Below, in pieces: positions 17,635 to 28,126 of a stretch of DNA of 64,000 nt. The translations under genes and the position numbers were made by a program. Positions within the stretch are counted from its first letter, which is position 1. Every line of letters starts with the position of its first letter. The stretch is from Neomicrococcus aestuarii (GTDB lineage Bacteria; Actinomycetota; Actinomycetes; Actinomycetales; Micrococcaceae). Under the pieces are notes generated by a model. It did not search any database, was not told the origin of the DNA, and saw only the letters and a program-made list of their open reading frames with translations. The stretch covers positions 620,001-684,000 of the forward strand of contig NZ_JACHDR010000001.1 in assembly GCF_014201135.1 (NCBI RefSeq). Direction: 5' to 3'.

Positions 17635-18921
17635 GTGCACGCTTGGGAAACTCGACCGGTAGTTAAGGTGGAGGGCACGGCTCCGGTGCTTGCACTTCAG
17701 GACTCTTCGCGCGGCAATCAGACCACGCCTATCAAGACGGCAGGGGATGCTGCCGGCGTGTATGTCTGTGGCATCACGCCATACGACGCCACCCACATGG
17801 GTCACGCGGCCACCTACGTGAACTTTGACGTGATGATTCGTCAGCTCAAAGATCAGGGCAAGACCGTCACGTATGTCCAAAACGTCACTGACATCGATGA
17901 CCCGCTCTTGGAACGCGCTAATGATCGCGGACTGGATTGGCAGGCGCTGGCCGAAGACCAGACCGAACTTTTCCGGACGGACATGAAAGCTCTCAACGTG
18001 ATCGCCCCCGATCACTACGTTGGTGCCGTAGAAGCAATCTCCACCATCGTTCCTGTCTTGGAACAGCTCCTCGCCGCTGGCATCGCGTACCCGGTTCCCG
18101 TTACTGATGGCACCGCGGTGCATAAGGGCGCCTCTGACTTCTACTTTGATTCTGAGAAAGCTGCCAGCGATGCTTGGCGACTCGGCGACGTGAGCGGTTA
18201 CGACCGCGACGTCATGATGGAATTCTTCACCCAACGTGGCGGAGACCCTGACCGCGCCGGAAAGCACGACGCTTTGGATCCGTTGCTATGGCGTGCAGCT
18301 CGCGAAGGCGAACCACTCTGGGACGGAGGACTTCTCAGGGAGGGCCGTCCAGGGTGGCACATCGAGTGCTCCGTCATCGCGCGAACCTACCTTCCGGCTC
18401 CGTTCACTATTCAAGGTGGCGGAAGCGACCTGATCTTCCCGCACCATGAATTCTCGGCCGGACACGCATCCGCCGTGGACGGCAAGGAACTCGCTAACCA
18501 CTACGTGCACACCGGAATGGTGGGCCTCGATGGCGAGAAAATGAGCAAGTCCCTAGGCAACCTCGTCTTGGTCTCCCAGCTTCGAGCCCGCGGCGTAGAG
18601 CCAGTAGCAATCCGCGCCACGCTCCTTGCAGAGCATTTCGCGACCGATTGGTTCTGGACCGAAGACAAGCTGGTCGCCGCTCAAGAGCGCATCGCAAGCT
18701 GGCGTGCAGCCCTTGACCGAGGCACCAGCACCGAAGCCGCCGCTGCTGTGATCGCGCAGATCCGTGAGGCTGTCGCAAACAACCTTGATACGCCTGGAGC
18801 GCTCGTAGCGATTGATGAGTGGGCAACCACCACGGAAACTGACAACGCTGAAACCGCACATGCCGATGCCGCCGCCACGGTGCGGACAGCATTGGATTCC
18901 TTGTTGGGACTGGCGCTCTAA
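17635..18921 (+). CDS. mshC: Cysteine--glucosaminyl-inositol ligase, mycothiol synthesis
   Basis: ATP-dependent ligation of cysteine to GlcN-inositol, the penultimate step of mycothiol synthesis. The 428-residue protein is a cysteinyl-tRNA synthetase paralogue with YVCGITPYDATHMGHAATY (zinc Cys plus HIGH-like motif), GWHIECSVIA (zinc ligands) and GEKMSKSLGN (KMSKS); it lacks the tRNA-binding C-terminal extension. GTG at 17635 is chosen because AAGGGA lies 6 bases upstream and the product then begins like other MshC proteins (HAWETRPVV). It may be co-regulated with mshA, about 7 kb away, but is a separate transcription unit. Confidence 0.93.
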   Translation: MHAWETRPVVKVEGTAPVLALQDSSRGNQTTPIKTAGDAAGVYVCGITPYDATHMGHAATYVNFDVMIRQLKDQGKTVTYVQNVTDIDDPLLERANDRGLDWQALAEDQTELFRTDMKALNVIAPDHYVGAVEAISTIVPVLEQLLAAGIAYPVPVTDGTAVHKGASDFYFDSEKAASDAWRLGDVSGYDRDVMMEFFTQRGGDPDRAGKHDALDPLLWRAAREGEPLWDGGLLREGRPGWHIECSVIARTYLPAPFTIQGGGSDLIFPHHEFSAGHASAVDGKELANHYVHTGMVGLDGEKMSKSLGNLVLVSQLRARGVEPVAIRATLLAEHFATDWFWTEDKLVAAQERIASWRAALDRGTSTEAAAAVIAQIREAVANNLDTPGALVAIDEWATTTETDNAETAHADAAATVRTALDSLLGLAL

Positions 18922-18968
18922 GAGGTCTAGCGTTCTCAGGGGTCCGCTTCTCTTCAGGGTCTAATTCC

Positions 18969-19901
18969 CTAAGAGAGCGGCTCTCCGGAGCCAGCATCGC
19001 CCCAGTTGTCGCGACGATTCTTGTCTCGGCGCTTCAAATACTGTTCGAACTCGCGCGCGATAGATTCGCCGCTTGCTTCGGGAAGCTCGGTAGCGTCTTG
19101 CTGCTCCTCGAGCTGCTTGACGTAGGCCGCAACTTCCGCGTCTTCGCGAGCGAGTTCGTCGACGCCGCGTTCCCACGCCTCAGCGAACTCGCGTAGTTCG
19201 GTCTCGTCAATGGTCACGTGGAGAATGTGCTCAATCTGTTTGACCAGACCCAGCGAAGCCTTCGGCGACGGAGACTGACCCACGTAGTGCGGTACAGCAG
19301 CCCACAAAGAAATTCCGGGTATGGATGATTCGGTTGCCGTCTCTGACATCACGCCAATAATTCCGGTGGGGCCTTCGTAGGTTGCCTCTTGCGCATCCAA
19401 CATGTCCCGCAGGTGCGGCTCTTCGCTAGAGAGCGTCGTCGGAATGGGACGTGAATGCGGTACATCCGCAAGCAACGCACCCACAAAAATAATCGCTTGA
19501 ACGTTCTGTTCCTGTGCAATACCCAGCACGTGAGCCGTGAATGCTTGCCAGCGATAGGTGGGCTCGACGCCGCGAACAAACACCGCGTCAATCTGGTGAT
19601 CAGGGATCTCTGAACGATAAACGTGCGTTGTGGGCCACGAAACCACGCGCTTACCCTCAACGTTTCGGCGCACCGTGGGCCGTGAGAATTGGTAATCGTA
19701 GTAGTCGTCGGCTGGAAGCTGCGCAATCAATTGTGCACCCCAAGCATCCGCAAACGCGCGGACGGCATCTGAAGCCGCCTCGCCGGCGTCGTTCCAGCCT
19801 TCGAAAGCTACCAACATGACCGCCGGACGGACCGAACTATCCGTGCCTCGTTGGGCTACCCACGAAATGAAGTCGTTGTTTGTCTCAGAGTGATCTGCCA
19901 C
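18969..19901 (-). CDS. PAC2-family protein
   Basis: A protein of about 310 residues of the PAC2 (proteasome assembly chaperone 2-like) family, common and usually essential-looking in Actinobacteria but of unknown function. The motif VMLVAFEGWNDAGEAASDAV near the N-terminus and IIGVMSETATESSIPGISLWAAVPHYV are characteristic. The C-terminal 70 residues are charged and helical. I place the start at GTG 19901 because TAATGT ends 7 bases upstream (leaderless pattern); an in-frame GTG at 19910 would overlap that box. It diverges from the HAD hydrolase gene. Confidence 0.85.
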   Translation of the reverse strand: MADHSETNNDFISWVAQRGTDSSVRPAVMLVAFEGWNDAGEAASDAVRAFADAWGAQLIAQLPADDYYDYQFSRPTVRRNVEGKRVVSWPTTHVYRSEIPDHQIDAVFVRGVEPTYRWQAFTAHVLGIAQEQNVQAIIFVGALLADVPHSRPIPTTLSSEEPHLRDMLDAQEATYEGPTGIIGVMSETATESSIPGISLWAAVPHYVGQSPSPKASLGLVKQIEHILHVTIDETELREFAEAWERGVDELAREDAEVAAYVKQLEEQQDATELPEASGESIAREFEQYLKRRDKNRRDNWGDAGSGEPLS

Positions 19902-20051
19902 GTCACCCACATTAGTACCCGCTGTGACGATCGCCTCGTTCTGTCCACTAAAAGCCGAAGCACAGGTGACGCCAAGGCGCCTCCCCGTAGACTTTCAGTA
20001 GCAGATGGCTGAATCACAGTTATCAAAGACCCTCACTGAGAGGACGCCGCC

Positions 20052-20741
20052 ATGAGTGAAGTTCGCGCCGTGTTGTGGGACATGGATGGAACCATTGTCG
20101 ATACCGAGCCCTACTGGATTGAGGCCGAGCGCCAACTCGTAGAGCGTTTCGGCGGGACATGGACCTCCGAAGACGGTCTCAAGCTCGTGGGAAACGCCTT
20201 GCCCAAGAGCGCAGAGTATCTGCAGTCTCACGGGGTCAAGATGGAAGTCCGCGAAATCATCGACTGGCTGACCAACCGCGTGAGCTCACATGTAGCTGTG
20301 GAAGTTCCGTGGCGTCCCGGCGCTCGTGAACTGCTCGAGGAGCTCAATGCTGCTGGTGTTCCGTGCGCCATGGTCACGATGTCCGAGGGTCCGCTGGCCC
20401 GGCTCATTGCTGCAGCGCTTCCCAACGGGACTTTTGATTTCTTGGTGACCGGCGACCTTGTCACCAAGGGTAAGCCAGATCCGGAGCCCTACAATTTGGC
20501 CTTTGACATGCTCGCGGAAATGTATGACGGGCTCACGAAGGGCGCCGTGGTGGCCATTGAAGATTCTGTTCCTGGTGTGGCATCTGCCGTAGCCAGCGGC
20601 GTGGTGGCTGTCAGCGTTCCGCACCACGTGCCCGTTCCTCCGAACGAAGCGTGGACCACGTGGGACTCCCTAGATGGAAAGACCCTAGCGGACTTGGAAG
20701 AACTCGTGGCCGCGAGAGCCGGCATGGTTGCCAGTGAGTAG
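20052..20741 (+). CDS. HAD-superfamily hydrolase (phosphatase-like)
   Basis: A 229-residue HAD subfamily IA protein. The nucleophile motif is LWDMDGTIVDTEPYW, motif II is VTMSEG, motif III includes the Lys of TKGKPDPEPY, and motif IV is VVAIEDSVPG. It is probably a small-molecule phosphatase (phosphoglycolate or sugar phosphate type); the substrate is unknown. GAGAGG lies upstream of the ATG. It begins a long co-directional run of genes, and its stop overlaps the M50 protease start. Confidence 0.88.
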   Translation: MSEVRAVLWDMDGTIVDTEPYWIEAERQLVERFGGTWTSEDGLKLVGNALPKSAEYLQSHGVKMEVREIIDWLTNRVSSHVAVEVPWRPGARELLEELNAAGVPCAMVTMSEGPLARLIAAALPNGTFDFLVTGDLVTKGKPDPEPYNLAFDMLAEMYDGLTKGAVVAIEDSVPGVASAVASGVVAVSVPHHVPVPPNEAWTTWDSLDGKTLADLEELVAARAGMVASE

Positions 20742-21861
20742 CGAAACCCCTGTTGCCTCCCGAAACATTCCGTTGGGACGGGTAGGTTCCGTCCCACTGT
20801 ATTTGGCTCCGTCGTGGTTCATTATCGCGGCGTTGATCGTGTTCATGTTCGGCCCGGATATTGCGCGAATCTTCCCGTATCTGGGTGTTGGTGCTTACGC
20901 TCTTGCGTTCCTTTACGCGGTGTTCTTGGCGGTCTCCGTGTTAGTTCACGAGCTCGCTCACGCGCTCACGGCAAAGTCCTTCGGATGGAATGCTTCTGAA
21001 ATTGTTTTGACGCTCTGGGGCGGGCACACGCAGTTCAACGCGGCGCGCGCCACTCCGTGGAAGTCCCTTGCGGTGGCGCTGGCTGGTCCCGCTGCCAACT
21101 TGGTGCTGGCGGGACTGGGCTGGCTCGTGGAATCTTCCCTGCAGCCTGAAGGGCCCGGGGGATTGCTGCTCAATGTACTCATCTGGGCAAACTTCCTGGT
21201 CGCCGTCTTCAACTTGCTACCGGGCCTGCCACTTGATGGCGGACGCCTCGTGGAAACCATTGTCTGGAGCGCCACCGGAAACCAAGCCAAGGGAACCATT
21301 GCCGCAGGCTGGGCGGGCCGCCTCATTGTGGTGGCGCTGATTGGATACTTCCTGATCTGGCCGCTCATGACCGGGCAGCAGCTGCAATTGCAGATCGTCA
21401 TTGTGGTGGTCATGGTCTGCGGCTTCTTGTGGATGGGCGCGGGTCAAGCCATCAAGTTCGCCGGCATTAGTTCGAGAGTTGACGGCATCAGCGCTGCACG
21501 ATTGATGGAACCTGCCACGGGCTTCCCCCAGAATGCCTCGCTAGGTCAGCTCGATGAGCAGTTGGGAAACTACCCAGGCGCCGTGATTCTCATGAGTGAC
21601 AGCAACCAGCCGGTTGCCCTTGTGGATCCGGCTGCGGCTGGTGCCGTCCCCACCGCTTTAAGGACGACGACGCCGCTTGCGTCCGTCGCACGCTTTCCGG
21701 TGCGGATACCGGCGGTGCCGGTCTCCGCTGAGGGACGTACGATGGTGGATTACCTTGCCACTTTTGATGCCGATGTTGTGGCAGTAGTGGATTCGGCCGG
21801 TTCAATATGCGGCCTCATGCGACAAGACCGTATTGTTGATGCCGTTCTTGGAAAGAAATAA
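20734..21861 (+). CDS. M50 (site-2 protease) family membrane metalloprotease with CBS-like region
   Basis: About 375 residues with several transmembrane segments. The zinc motif is VLVHELAHALTAKSFGW and the second ligand is in FNLLPGLPLDGGR. The C-terminal 130 residues (SAARLMEPATGF...VVAVVDSAGSICGLM) look like a CBS pair, as in other actinobacterial soluble-tail S2P homologues. It probably performs intramembrane cleavage of a regulatory protein (family inference). The start is ambiguous: GTG 20734 overlaps the HAD gene by 8 bases; TTG 20728 is an alternative. trmI follows after 12 bases. Confidence 0.85.
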   Translation: MSSETPVASRNIPLGRVGSVPLYLAPSWFIIAALIVFMFGPDIARIFPYLGVGAYALAFLYAVFLAVSVLVHELAHALTAKSFGWNASEIVLTLWGGHTQFNAARATPWKSLAVALAGPAANLVLAGLGWLVESSLQPEGPGGLLLNVLIWANFLVAVFNLLPGLPLDGGRLVETIVWSATGNQAKGTIAAGWAGRLIVVALIGYFLIWPLMTGQQLQLQIVIVVVMVCGFLWMGAGQAIKFAGISSRVDGISAARLMEPATGFPQNASLGQLDEQLGNYPGAVILMSDSNQPVALVDPAAAGAVPTALRTTTPLASVARFPVRIPAVPVSAEGRTMVDYLATFDADVVAVVDSAGSICGLMRQDRIVDAVLGKK

Positions 21862-21873
21862 AAGGAGACTCTC

Positions 21874-22914
21874 ATTAGCGAGCCAGTGGGTGCAGCGCAC
21901 CGCCGCGGACCGTTCCGCGCGGGTGACCGTGTGCAGTTGACGGATGAAAAGCGTCGAATCAACACCGTCACGTTGACAGAGAACGGACAGTTCGAATCAC
22001 ACAAGGGCGTGCTCAAACACGACCTCCTCATTGGTGCGCCCGAAGGCAGCATTGTTGAGAACTCCCTCGGCGTGCGCTATCAAGCGCTCCGGCCGCTCGC
22101 GAAGGACTTCGTCCTGTCCATGCCGCGTGGCGCCACCGTGGTGTACCCCAAGGACGCCGGACAGATCGTCACCATGGGTGACATCTACCCAGGCGCCCGC
22201 GTTGTAGAAGCCGGAGTGGGCTCAGGCGCGCTCTCGATCTCTTTGCTTCGTGCAGTGGGCGATCAGGGCTACCTACACAGCTACGAGCGACGCGAAGAAT
22301 TCGCTGATATTGCTCGAGGAAACGTGGAAACCATCTTCGGTGGCCCGCACCCAGCATGGCAGATCTCGATTGGTGACTTCCAAGATCGCGTTGTAGAGCT
22401 CGAAGAGCCGGGCAGCGTGGATCGCGTGGTCCTCGATATGTTGGCACCGTGGGAGTGCGTGGACGCGGTTGCTACCGTGTTGGCTCCGGGCGGCGTCTGG
22501 GTGAACTACGTTGCTACCGTGACGCAGTTGTCCCGCACTGTTGAAGCGATCCGCCGAGACGGCCGCTTCACTCAGCCTGAATCATGGGAGTCCATGGTGC
22601 GCGGCTGGCACGTGGAAGGTCTCGCTGTCCGTCCGGACCACCGCATGGTGGCACACACCGGCTTCCTGATGACCACGCGTCGCCTAGCTGACGGCATGTC
22701 CGGAATTCCGGGACAAAAGCGCATCAAGAATACGGAGTTCGCTCCGGAAGATCTGGCCGCATGGACTGCCGGCCATGATCCAGAAGCGTGGAACGCGGAT
22801 GGTCTGGGAGAACGTAATGTGTCCGATCGCAAACTGCGCCGAGCAGCGCGTGACGCGGCCTCGACCACGCAACGAGGTGCCTTGAACCACCTCGATGAGA
22901 GCGCGAATGACTAG
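21874..22914 (+). CDS. trmI: tRNA (adenine-58-N1)-methyltransferase
   Basis: Methylates N1 of A58 in the T loop of tRNAs using S-adenosylmethionine. The protein has the N-terminal beta-barrel (RGPFRAGDRVQLTDEKRRI), the SAM motif RVVEAGVGSGALSISL, and LDMLAPWECVDAV in the catalytic region. The first conventional codon in frame is GTG 21886, but it lies 18 bases from the ribosome site AAAGGAG (21862-21867), whereas an in-frame ATT at 21874 lies 6 bases from it and gives the N-terminus (M)SEPVGAAHRRGPF, similar to other actinobacterial TrmI starts. I therefore annotate a rare ATT start. arc follows, so trmI belongs to the pupylation operon, as commonly seen in Actinobacteria. Confidence 0.88.
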   Translation: MSEPVGAAHRRGPFRAGDRVQLTDEKRRINTVTLTENGQFESHKGVLKHDLLIGAPEGSIVENSLGVRYQALRPLAKDFVLSMPRGATVVYPKDAGQIVTMGDIYPGARVVEAGVGSGALSISLLRAVGDQGYLHSYERREEFADIARGNVETIFGGPHPAWQISIGDFQDRVVELEEPGSVDRVVLDMLAPWECVDAVATVLAPGGVWVNYVATVTQLSRTVEAIRRDGRFTQPESWESMVRGWHVEGLAVRPDHRMVAHTGFLMTTRRLADGMSGIPGQKRIKNTEFAPEDLAAWTAGHDPEAWNADGLGERNVSDRKLRRAARDAASTTQRGALNHLDESAND

Positions 22915-22957
22915 GATGAATTAGTCCAGATGGACGCCTGACGAAGGGGTTAAAGTG

Positions 22958-24757
22958 ATGGCAGAGAACCCAACTGGTGGAGTGAACACCGGCAAGGCAG
23001 CCCCCACCGTGGATCAGCTGGTGCGGCTTGAGAATCAAGTTATTGTTGCTGAGCGTCAGCTCGCGCAGCAGCGCGATAAGACGCGCGAAGTTGACGCCCA
23101 GCTTCGTGCCGCTGGAGTGAATAACAAGCGCATGGTGGATCTTCTCGAGCGCACTCGTGAAGAAATCATCGAGCTCAAGCAGGCGCTTCAGCGCGACGGT
23201 GATTTCCCCTTCGGCTACGGCACCGTCATCTCCAAGAACGAACGCGGGCACGCCAAGAGCACCCACTCGATCGACGCCGCAAACGTGAAGAGCGTGGACA
23301 TCCTTCAGGCGGGGCGAAAGCTTCGCGTAGGTGTGAGCCCCTTGATCGCTTGGGACGCCATCCGGCCTGGTGTCGAGGTTCTACTGAACGAGGCCCTCGT
23401 GATCGTGGCGATCTCTGACACCGAAAAGTTGGGTGAAGTGACCACCGTCAAGGAAGTTCTTGACGAGGAACGTGTCTTGACCGTGGGCCGTTCGGATGAT
23501 CAGAAAGTGGTGAAGATCGGCGGCGCCCTCAAGGGGGAGAAGATCCGCGTCGGAGACTCCCTGGTGATCGAGCCGAAATCCGGCTACGCCATCGAGCGAC
23601 TTCACCTGAGCGAAGTCCAAAGCCTCATTCTTGAAGAGGTTCCGGATATTTCCTACGAGAACATCGGTGGCCTTGGCCCGCAGATCACCCAGATTCGCGA
23701 CGCCGTTGAACTGCCGTTCTTGCACGCGGATGTGTACCGCGATCACGGATTGAAAGCCCCCAAGGGCATTTTGCTCTACGGCCCTCCCGGTTGCGGTAAG
23801 ACGCTCATCGCCAAGGCCGTCGCTAGCTCGCTGGCCGAAAACGTCGCAAAGATCAAGGGCACCGGAGAAGCGAAGTCCTACTTCTTGAACATCAAGGGTC
23901 CTGAGCTGCTGAACAAGTACGTGGGTGAGACCGAACGTCATATTCGGTTGATCTTCAGCCGTGCTCGCGAGAAGGCGAGCGGCGGCAATCCCGTAGTGGT
24001 GTTCTTTGACGAGATGGATTCGCTGTTCCGCACGCGTGGAACGGGTGTGTCTTCCGACGTGGAAACCACTATCGTCCCGCAGCTGCTCAGCGAGATCGAT
24101 GGCGTCGAAAAGCTGGATAACGTCATTGTGATTGGTGCTTCCAACCGTGAAGACATGATCGACCCCGCAATCCTGCGCCCTGGTCGCCTGGACGTGAAGA
24201 TCAAGATTCGCCGCCCCAACCGGGACGGTGCGGCCGAGATCTTCTCCAAGCACTTCACGTCAGCGGTTCCGGTTCATCGCGATGAGATTGAGCGCAACGG
24301 CGGCAACAAACAGGCCGCCATCGACGCTCTCATCGAAGAAACAGTTGACACGATGTACGCGCACACTCCCGAGAATCAGTTCATCGAAATCACCTATGTC
24401 GATGGCAGCTCCGAGATGCTCTACTTCGGCGATTTCACCTCCGGCGCTGTTATTCGCAACGTGGTAGACCGCGCCAAGAAGTCCGCCATCAAGAGCTTGC
24501 TGTCCACGGGCGAGCACGGCATCACTCGCGAACACCTGCTGACTGCTGTGGTGGATGAGTTCCGCGAGCATGAGGATTTGCCGAACACCACCAACCCGGA
24601 TGAGTGGGCGCGAATCTCGGGACGCAAGGGCGAGCGTATTGCGCATTTGCGCACCATCGATCACGAAGAGCAACGCGATGTACAGGCAAACGCAGCCAAG
24701 CAAGCCAGCCGCGCCTCGGCTTCTAGCGCCGCGCAGAGCATCACGGAGCAAGCGTGA
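22958..24757 (+). CDS. arc: Proteasome-type AAA ATPase ARC/Mpa, lacking the proteasome-docking C-terminus
   Basis: A hexameric AAA+ unfoldase that recognises pupylated proteins. The 599-residue protein shows an N-terminal coiled coil (about 15-75, binds Pup), tandem OB folds, Walker A GPPGCGKT, Walker [10 protein letters not shown] and the second region of homology [17 protein letters not shown]. Mycobacterial Mpa ends in Gln-Tyr-Leu, which docks into the 20S core; here the end is Ala/Ser rich and finishes SITEQA, so docking is not expected. ATG 22958 is preferred (8 bases after GAAGGGG); a GTG lies 3 bases upstream. The stop overlaps the dop start (GTGA). Confidence 0.95.
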   Translation: MAENPTGGVNTGKAAPTVDQLVRLENQVIVAERQLAQQRDKTREVDAQLRAAGVNNKRMVDLLERTREEIIELKQALQRDGDFPFGYGTVISKNERGHAKSTHSIDAANVKSVDILQAGRKLRVGVSPLIAWDAIRPGVEVLLNEALVIVAISDTEKLGEVTTVKEVLDEERVLTVGRSDDQKVVKIGGALKGEKIRVGDSLVIEPKSGYAIERLHLSEVQSLILEEVPDISYENIGGLGPQITQIRDAVELPFLHADVYRDHGLKAPKGILLYGPPGCGKTLIAKAVASSLAENVAKIKGTGEAKSYFLNIKGPELLNKYVGETERHIRLIFSRAREKASGGNPVVVFFDEMDSLFRTRGTGVSSDVETTIVPQLLSEIDGVEKLDNVIVIGASNREDMIDPAILRPGRLDVKIKIRRPNRDGAAEIFSKHFTSAVPVHRDEIERNGGNKQAAIDALIEETVDTMYAHTPENQFIEITYVDGSSEMLYFGDFTSGAVIRNVVDRAKKSAIKSLLSTGEHGITREHLLTAVVDEFREHEDLPNTTNPDEWARISGRKGERIAHLRTIDHEEQRDVQANAAKQASRASASSAAQSITEQA

Positions 24758-26388
24758 CGGTCAAACGCTTCGCGGGCCTAGAAACGGAGTTCGGGATTCT
24801 GGCCCCTCAGGATCTGAACGCCAATGCCACGGTGTTGTCTGCGCGGTTGATCAACGCCCACGCTGATCTGGTGGCCCGCGAACGCCACCACGTTGCGGCC
24901 ACTAGTTGGGACTACACGGATGAGCGTCCCCTTCACGATGCCCGTGGCTTCGAGATGGACCGCGACGCGGCCGATCCAAGCCAGCTGACGGATACCCCTC
25001 GAGAGCTCACCGCGGAGGAAATAGCGCTCACCACGGACGCTCAGCCTGGCAAGATCTTTGCCGAGGAAGCCTCCATGCTGGCGGCGATGTACCGCGAAGA
25101 TGCCAACGACGTGGGTCACGTGCGCATGAACATGGTGCTCGGCAACGGTGCGCGTTTCTATGTGGACCACGCTCACCCGGAGTACTCGTCACCCGAGACC
25201 CTCTGGCCGGCCGATGCCGTGCTGTGGGATCAGGCGGGCGATGTCATTGCTCGTCGAGCCGCCGATCATGTGCGTGACGCGTGGGGGTTGGGCGAGCTCT
25301 TGCTGTACAAGAACAACACCGACGGGAAAGGACAGTCCTACGGGGCGCACGAGAATTACTTGATGCCCCGGGAAGTGGATTTTGAGAAGGCGGCAGCCGC
25401 GCTCATTTCGTTCTTCGCCACTCGTCAGGTATTTTGCGGCTCCGGTCGCGTGGGACTGGGCACCCGAAGCGGTACTCCGGGTTTTCAGATCAGCCAACGC
25501 GCAGACTTCTTCGAAGCCGAAATTGGCCTGGAAACCACCGTGCGTCGACCCATCGTGAACACCCGCGATGAACCACATTCAAACTGGGAAAAGTTCCGTC
25601 GCCTGCACGTCATCATCGGCGACGCCAACATGGGTCAGGTGTCCACCTACCTTCGAATCGGCACCACCAGCTTGGTCCTTTCGCTCATCGAATCCGGGCG
25701 CGCCCCAGAAATCGCGCTCATGGACCCAGTTGAGGCGCTCCAGCAGGTAAGCCACGATCCGCAAGCACGCGCCGTCGTACGCCTTAAGGATGGCCGCAAG
25801 CTTTCCGCCATCGATATCCAACGAATTTATTACGACGCCGCAGCCTCGCTCTGCGCGGATACCGGTGCGGACACGGAGCCACAGACGGCGGACGTGCTGA
25901 GTCGGTGGGGGAGCACTCTCGATGCATTGGCGCGCGACCCCTTTGAGGTTGCCTCGACGGTGGATTGGGTTGCGAAGTATCAATTGCTGTCCGCCTACCG
26001 CGATCGAAACGGTTTGCAGTGGGATGACCCGCGGTTGGCCATGATGGATTTGCAGTGGTCGGACCTGCGCAAGGACAAGGGTCTGTACTTCAAACTCGCG
26101 GAGCGGGGCCGCATGGAACGGCTCTTTGATGACGCCGCGATCGAGAGTGCTGCAGTGAACCCGCCGGAGGATACACGCGCGTATTTGCGCGGCAAAGCGG
26201 TCACGGCATTCCCCGATCATGTGGTGGGCGCCAGCTGGGACGCACTAAGTTTCAGCGTTCCCGGACGAGCACGAATCCAACGTCGCTCCTTGATCGACCC
26301 GTTCTGGGGATCTAGAGCTACCGTGGAATCCCTTTTCGAATTGCAGGAAGATATCGCCGCGTTCGTGGACGCTTTGCCGCGCACCTAA
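24754..26388 (+). CDS. dop: Pup deamidase/depupylase
   Basis: Deamidates the C-terminal Gln of Pup to Glu and also removes Pup from targets. The 544-residue protein of the carboxylate-amine ligase fold begins [12 protein letters not shown] (ATP/Mg-binding strand) and contains the Dop-specific loop [19 protein letters not shown] at about residues 50-70, absent from PafA, which separates the two paralogues. It is somewhat longer than the usual 500 residues because of an insert around 70-105. It is translationally coupled to arc and followed after 38 bases by pup. Confidence 0.95.
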   Translation: MTVKRFAGLETEFGILAPQDLNANATVLSARLINAHADLVARERHHVAATSWDYTDERPLHDARGFEMDRDAADPSQLTDTPRELTAEEIALTTDAQPGKIFAEEASMLAAMYREDANDVGHVRMNMVLGNGARFYVDHAHPEYSSPETLWPADAVLWDQAGDVIARRAADHVRDAWGLGELLLYKNNTDGKGQSYGAHENYLMPREVDFEKAAAALISFFATRQVFCGSGRVGLGTRSGTPGFQISQRADFFEAEIGLETTVRRPIVNTRDEPHSNWEKFRRLHVIIGDANMGQVSTYLRIGTTSLVLSLIESGRAPEIALMDPVEALQQVSHDPQARAVVRLKDGRKLSAIDIQRIYYDAAASLCADTGADTEPQTADVLSRWGSTLDALARDPFEVASTVDWVAKYQLLSAYRDRNGLQWDDPRLAMMDLQWSDLRKDKGLYFKLAERGRMERLFDDAAIESAAVNPPEDTRAYLRGKAVTAFPDHVVGASWDALSFSVPGRARIQRRSLIDPFWGSRATVESLFELQEDIAAFVDALPRT

Positions 26389-26426
26389 CGCGGGGCATGA
26401 TGGATATCCAAAGGAAGGACTAGACC

Positions 26427-26627
26427 ATGTCACAAGAACAGATTAAGCCGCAGCCTCAAAAGCAGGATGAGGAAGCCGTTCCCGGCGTTCCCACGCCAGC
26501 ACCAGCGTCTGCCTCGGCTCAAGCTCAAGTGCAAGAAGTGGATGACCTCCTCGCCGAGATCGATGGTGTACTAGAAACCAACGCTGAAGAATTCGTGCGC
26601 GGATTCGTGCAAAAGGGCGGTCAGTAG
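26427..26627 (+). CDS. pup: Prokaryotic ubiquitin-like protein Pup
   Basis: A 66-residue, intrinsically disordered modifier. The C-terminal half [19 protein letters not shown] is the helix that binds the ARC coiled coil, and the chain ends Gly-Gly-Gln, so it needs Dop deamidation before ligation by PafA. The ATG has an AAGGAAGGA ribosome site. pafA follows after 4 bases, the position where many Actinobacteria have prcB and prcA. Confidence 0.97.
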   Translation: MSQEQIKPQPQKQDEEAVPGVPTPAPASASAQAQVQEVDDLLAEIDGVLETNAEEFVRGFVQKGGQ

Positions 26628-26631
26628 CCTC

Positions 26632-28002
26632 GTGGACCGGCGCATTATTGGTATTGAGACCGAATACGGGATCGCTCACTCGCATCCGGGGTCACGCTCC
26701 ATCACCCCTGAAGAAGTGGCGCGATATTTGTTTAAACCCGTGGTGGAGTGGGGACGCAGCTCCAACGTTTTTCTTACCAACGGTGCGCGACTCTACCTCG
26801 ATGTGGGGTCACACCCCGAGTATGCAACCTCTGAATGCGATGACCTGCTGGGCTTGATTTCTCAAGACCTCGCGGGTGAATCCGTCATGCGCTCGCTCAT
26901 CGAACGCGGTGAGGCCTTGATGCATGAAGACGGCATTCAAGGTTCCATCTATTTGTTCAAGAACAACTCGGATTCCGCGGGTAACTCCTTCGGTTGCCAC
27001 GAGAACTACATGATTCCGCGAAAGCTTGAATTCTCGCGCCTCTCCGAGCTGATGATCCCGTTCTTGGTGACCCGTCAGCTCATTTGTGGAGCCGGCAAGG
27101 TGAACCTCGCGGGGGATAACTGCGGATTCCACTTCTCGCAACGCGCAGACCACGTCTGGGAAGGCGTTTCGAGCGCCACCACGCGCTCCCGCCCCATCAT
27201 CAACACCCGCGACGAGCCCCACGCCGACGCCGAGCGATTCCGCCGCATGCACGTGATCGTGGGCGATTCGAACATGTCCCAAACCACGCAGCTGCTGAAA
27301 GTGGGAGCCACGGACCTGGTCCTGCGCCTCATCGAATCCGGTGCCATTCTGGGAGATCTCAAGCTGGAGAATCCCATTCGTTCGATTCGTGAGATCTCAC
27401 GCGATCTCACGGGGCGACAAGAGGTTCGACTTGCCTCTGGCCGTTCAATGTCCGCCTTGGAAATCCAGCGATTCTTCTTGCAACACGTCACTGCCTTTGT
27501 CGAGAAGAACGGCGCGCATCACGCGCACGTGTCCCGCGTGTTGGAGCTGTGGGAACGCGCCTTGGACGCCATTGAAACTCAGAACCTGGGCTTGATTGAC
27601 AAGGACATTGACTGGGCCATCAAGAAGCGGCTCATCGATGCCTACATGGCCAAGAATTCACTTGAGCTTTCCTCGCCACGCGTGGCTCAAATTGACCTGA
27701 CCTACCATGACATCTCCCTAGAACGCGGGCTCTTCCACGTGCTGGAACGCCGAGGCGCTGCCTCGACCGTGGTCACTCCAGAATCCGTGGAAGAAGCAGT
27801 CACCGTGGCCCCTCAAACCACGCGCGCAAAGATCCGCGGCGAGTTCATCAAGGCGGCGCGAGAGCACGGACGTGACGTCACCGCGGACTGGTTGCACCTG
27901 AAAGTCAACGACGCTCAAGGTGCCACGGTGCTGTTGAAGGACCCGTTTGTGACTGAGGATGCTGCGGCAACAGAGCTCATCAACGCCATTCGTGGCGCCT
28001 AG
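26632..28002 (+). CDS. pafA: Pup--protein ligase
   Basis: Joins the C-terminal glutamate of Pup to target lysines through a gamma-glutamyl-phosphate intermediate. The 456-residue protein starts at a GTG giving [19 protein letters not shown], with the metal/ATP-binding Glu strand, and lacks the Dop loop. [23 protein letters not shown] and [13 protein letters not shown] are conserved active-site segments shared with Dop. It is the last of the arc-dop-pup-pafA genes. Confidence 0.96.
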   Translation: MDRRIIGIETEYGIAHSHPGSRSITPEEVARYLFKPVVEWGRSSNVFLTNGARLYLDVGSHPEYATSECDDLLGLISQDLAGESVMRSLIERGEALMHEDGIQGSIYLFKNNSDSAGNSFGCHENYMIPRKLEFSRLSELMIPFLVTRQLICGAGKVNLAGDNCGFHFSQRADHVWEGVSSATTRSRPIINTRDEPHADAERFRRMHVIVGDSNMSQTTQLLKVGATDLVLRLIESGAILGDLKLENPIRSIREISRDLTGRQEVRLASGRSMSALEIQRFFLQHVTAFVEKNGAHHAHVSRVLELWERALDAIETQNLGLIDKDIDWAIKKRLIDAYMAKNSLELSSPRVAQIDLTYHDISLERGLFHVLERRGAASTVVTPESVEEAVTVAPQTTRAKIRGEFIKAAREHGRDVTADWLHLKVNDAQGATVLLKDPFVTEDAAATELINAIRGA

Positions 28003-28126
28003 AGCGTTAGCACCTTTCTTTCAACACGCGCCCCGAAACTAGCCCTATGCTCAGCGCCCACACAGATTCCATGGGTACGCTGAACGAGGCCTTTGGCCTG
28101 TCCAGACCCCGTTGAAAGTTGTTTCT

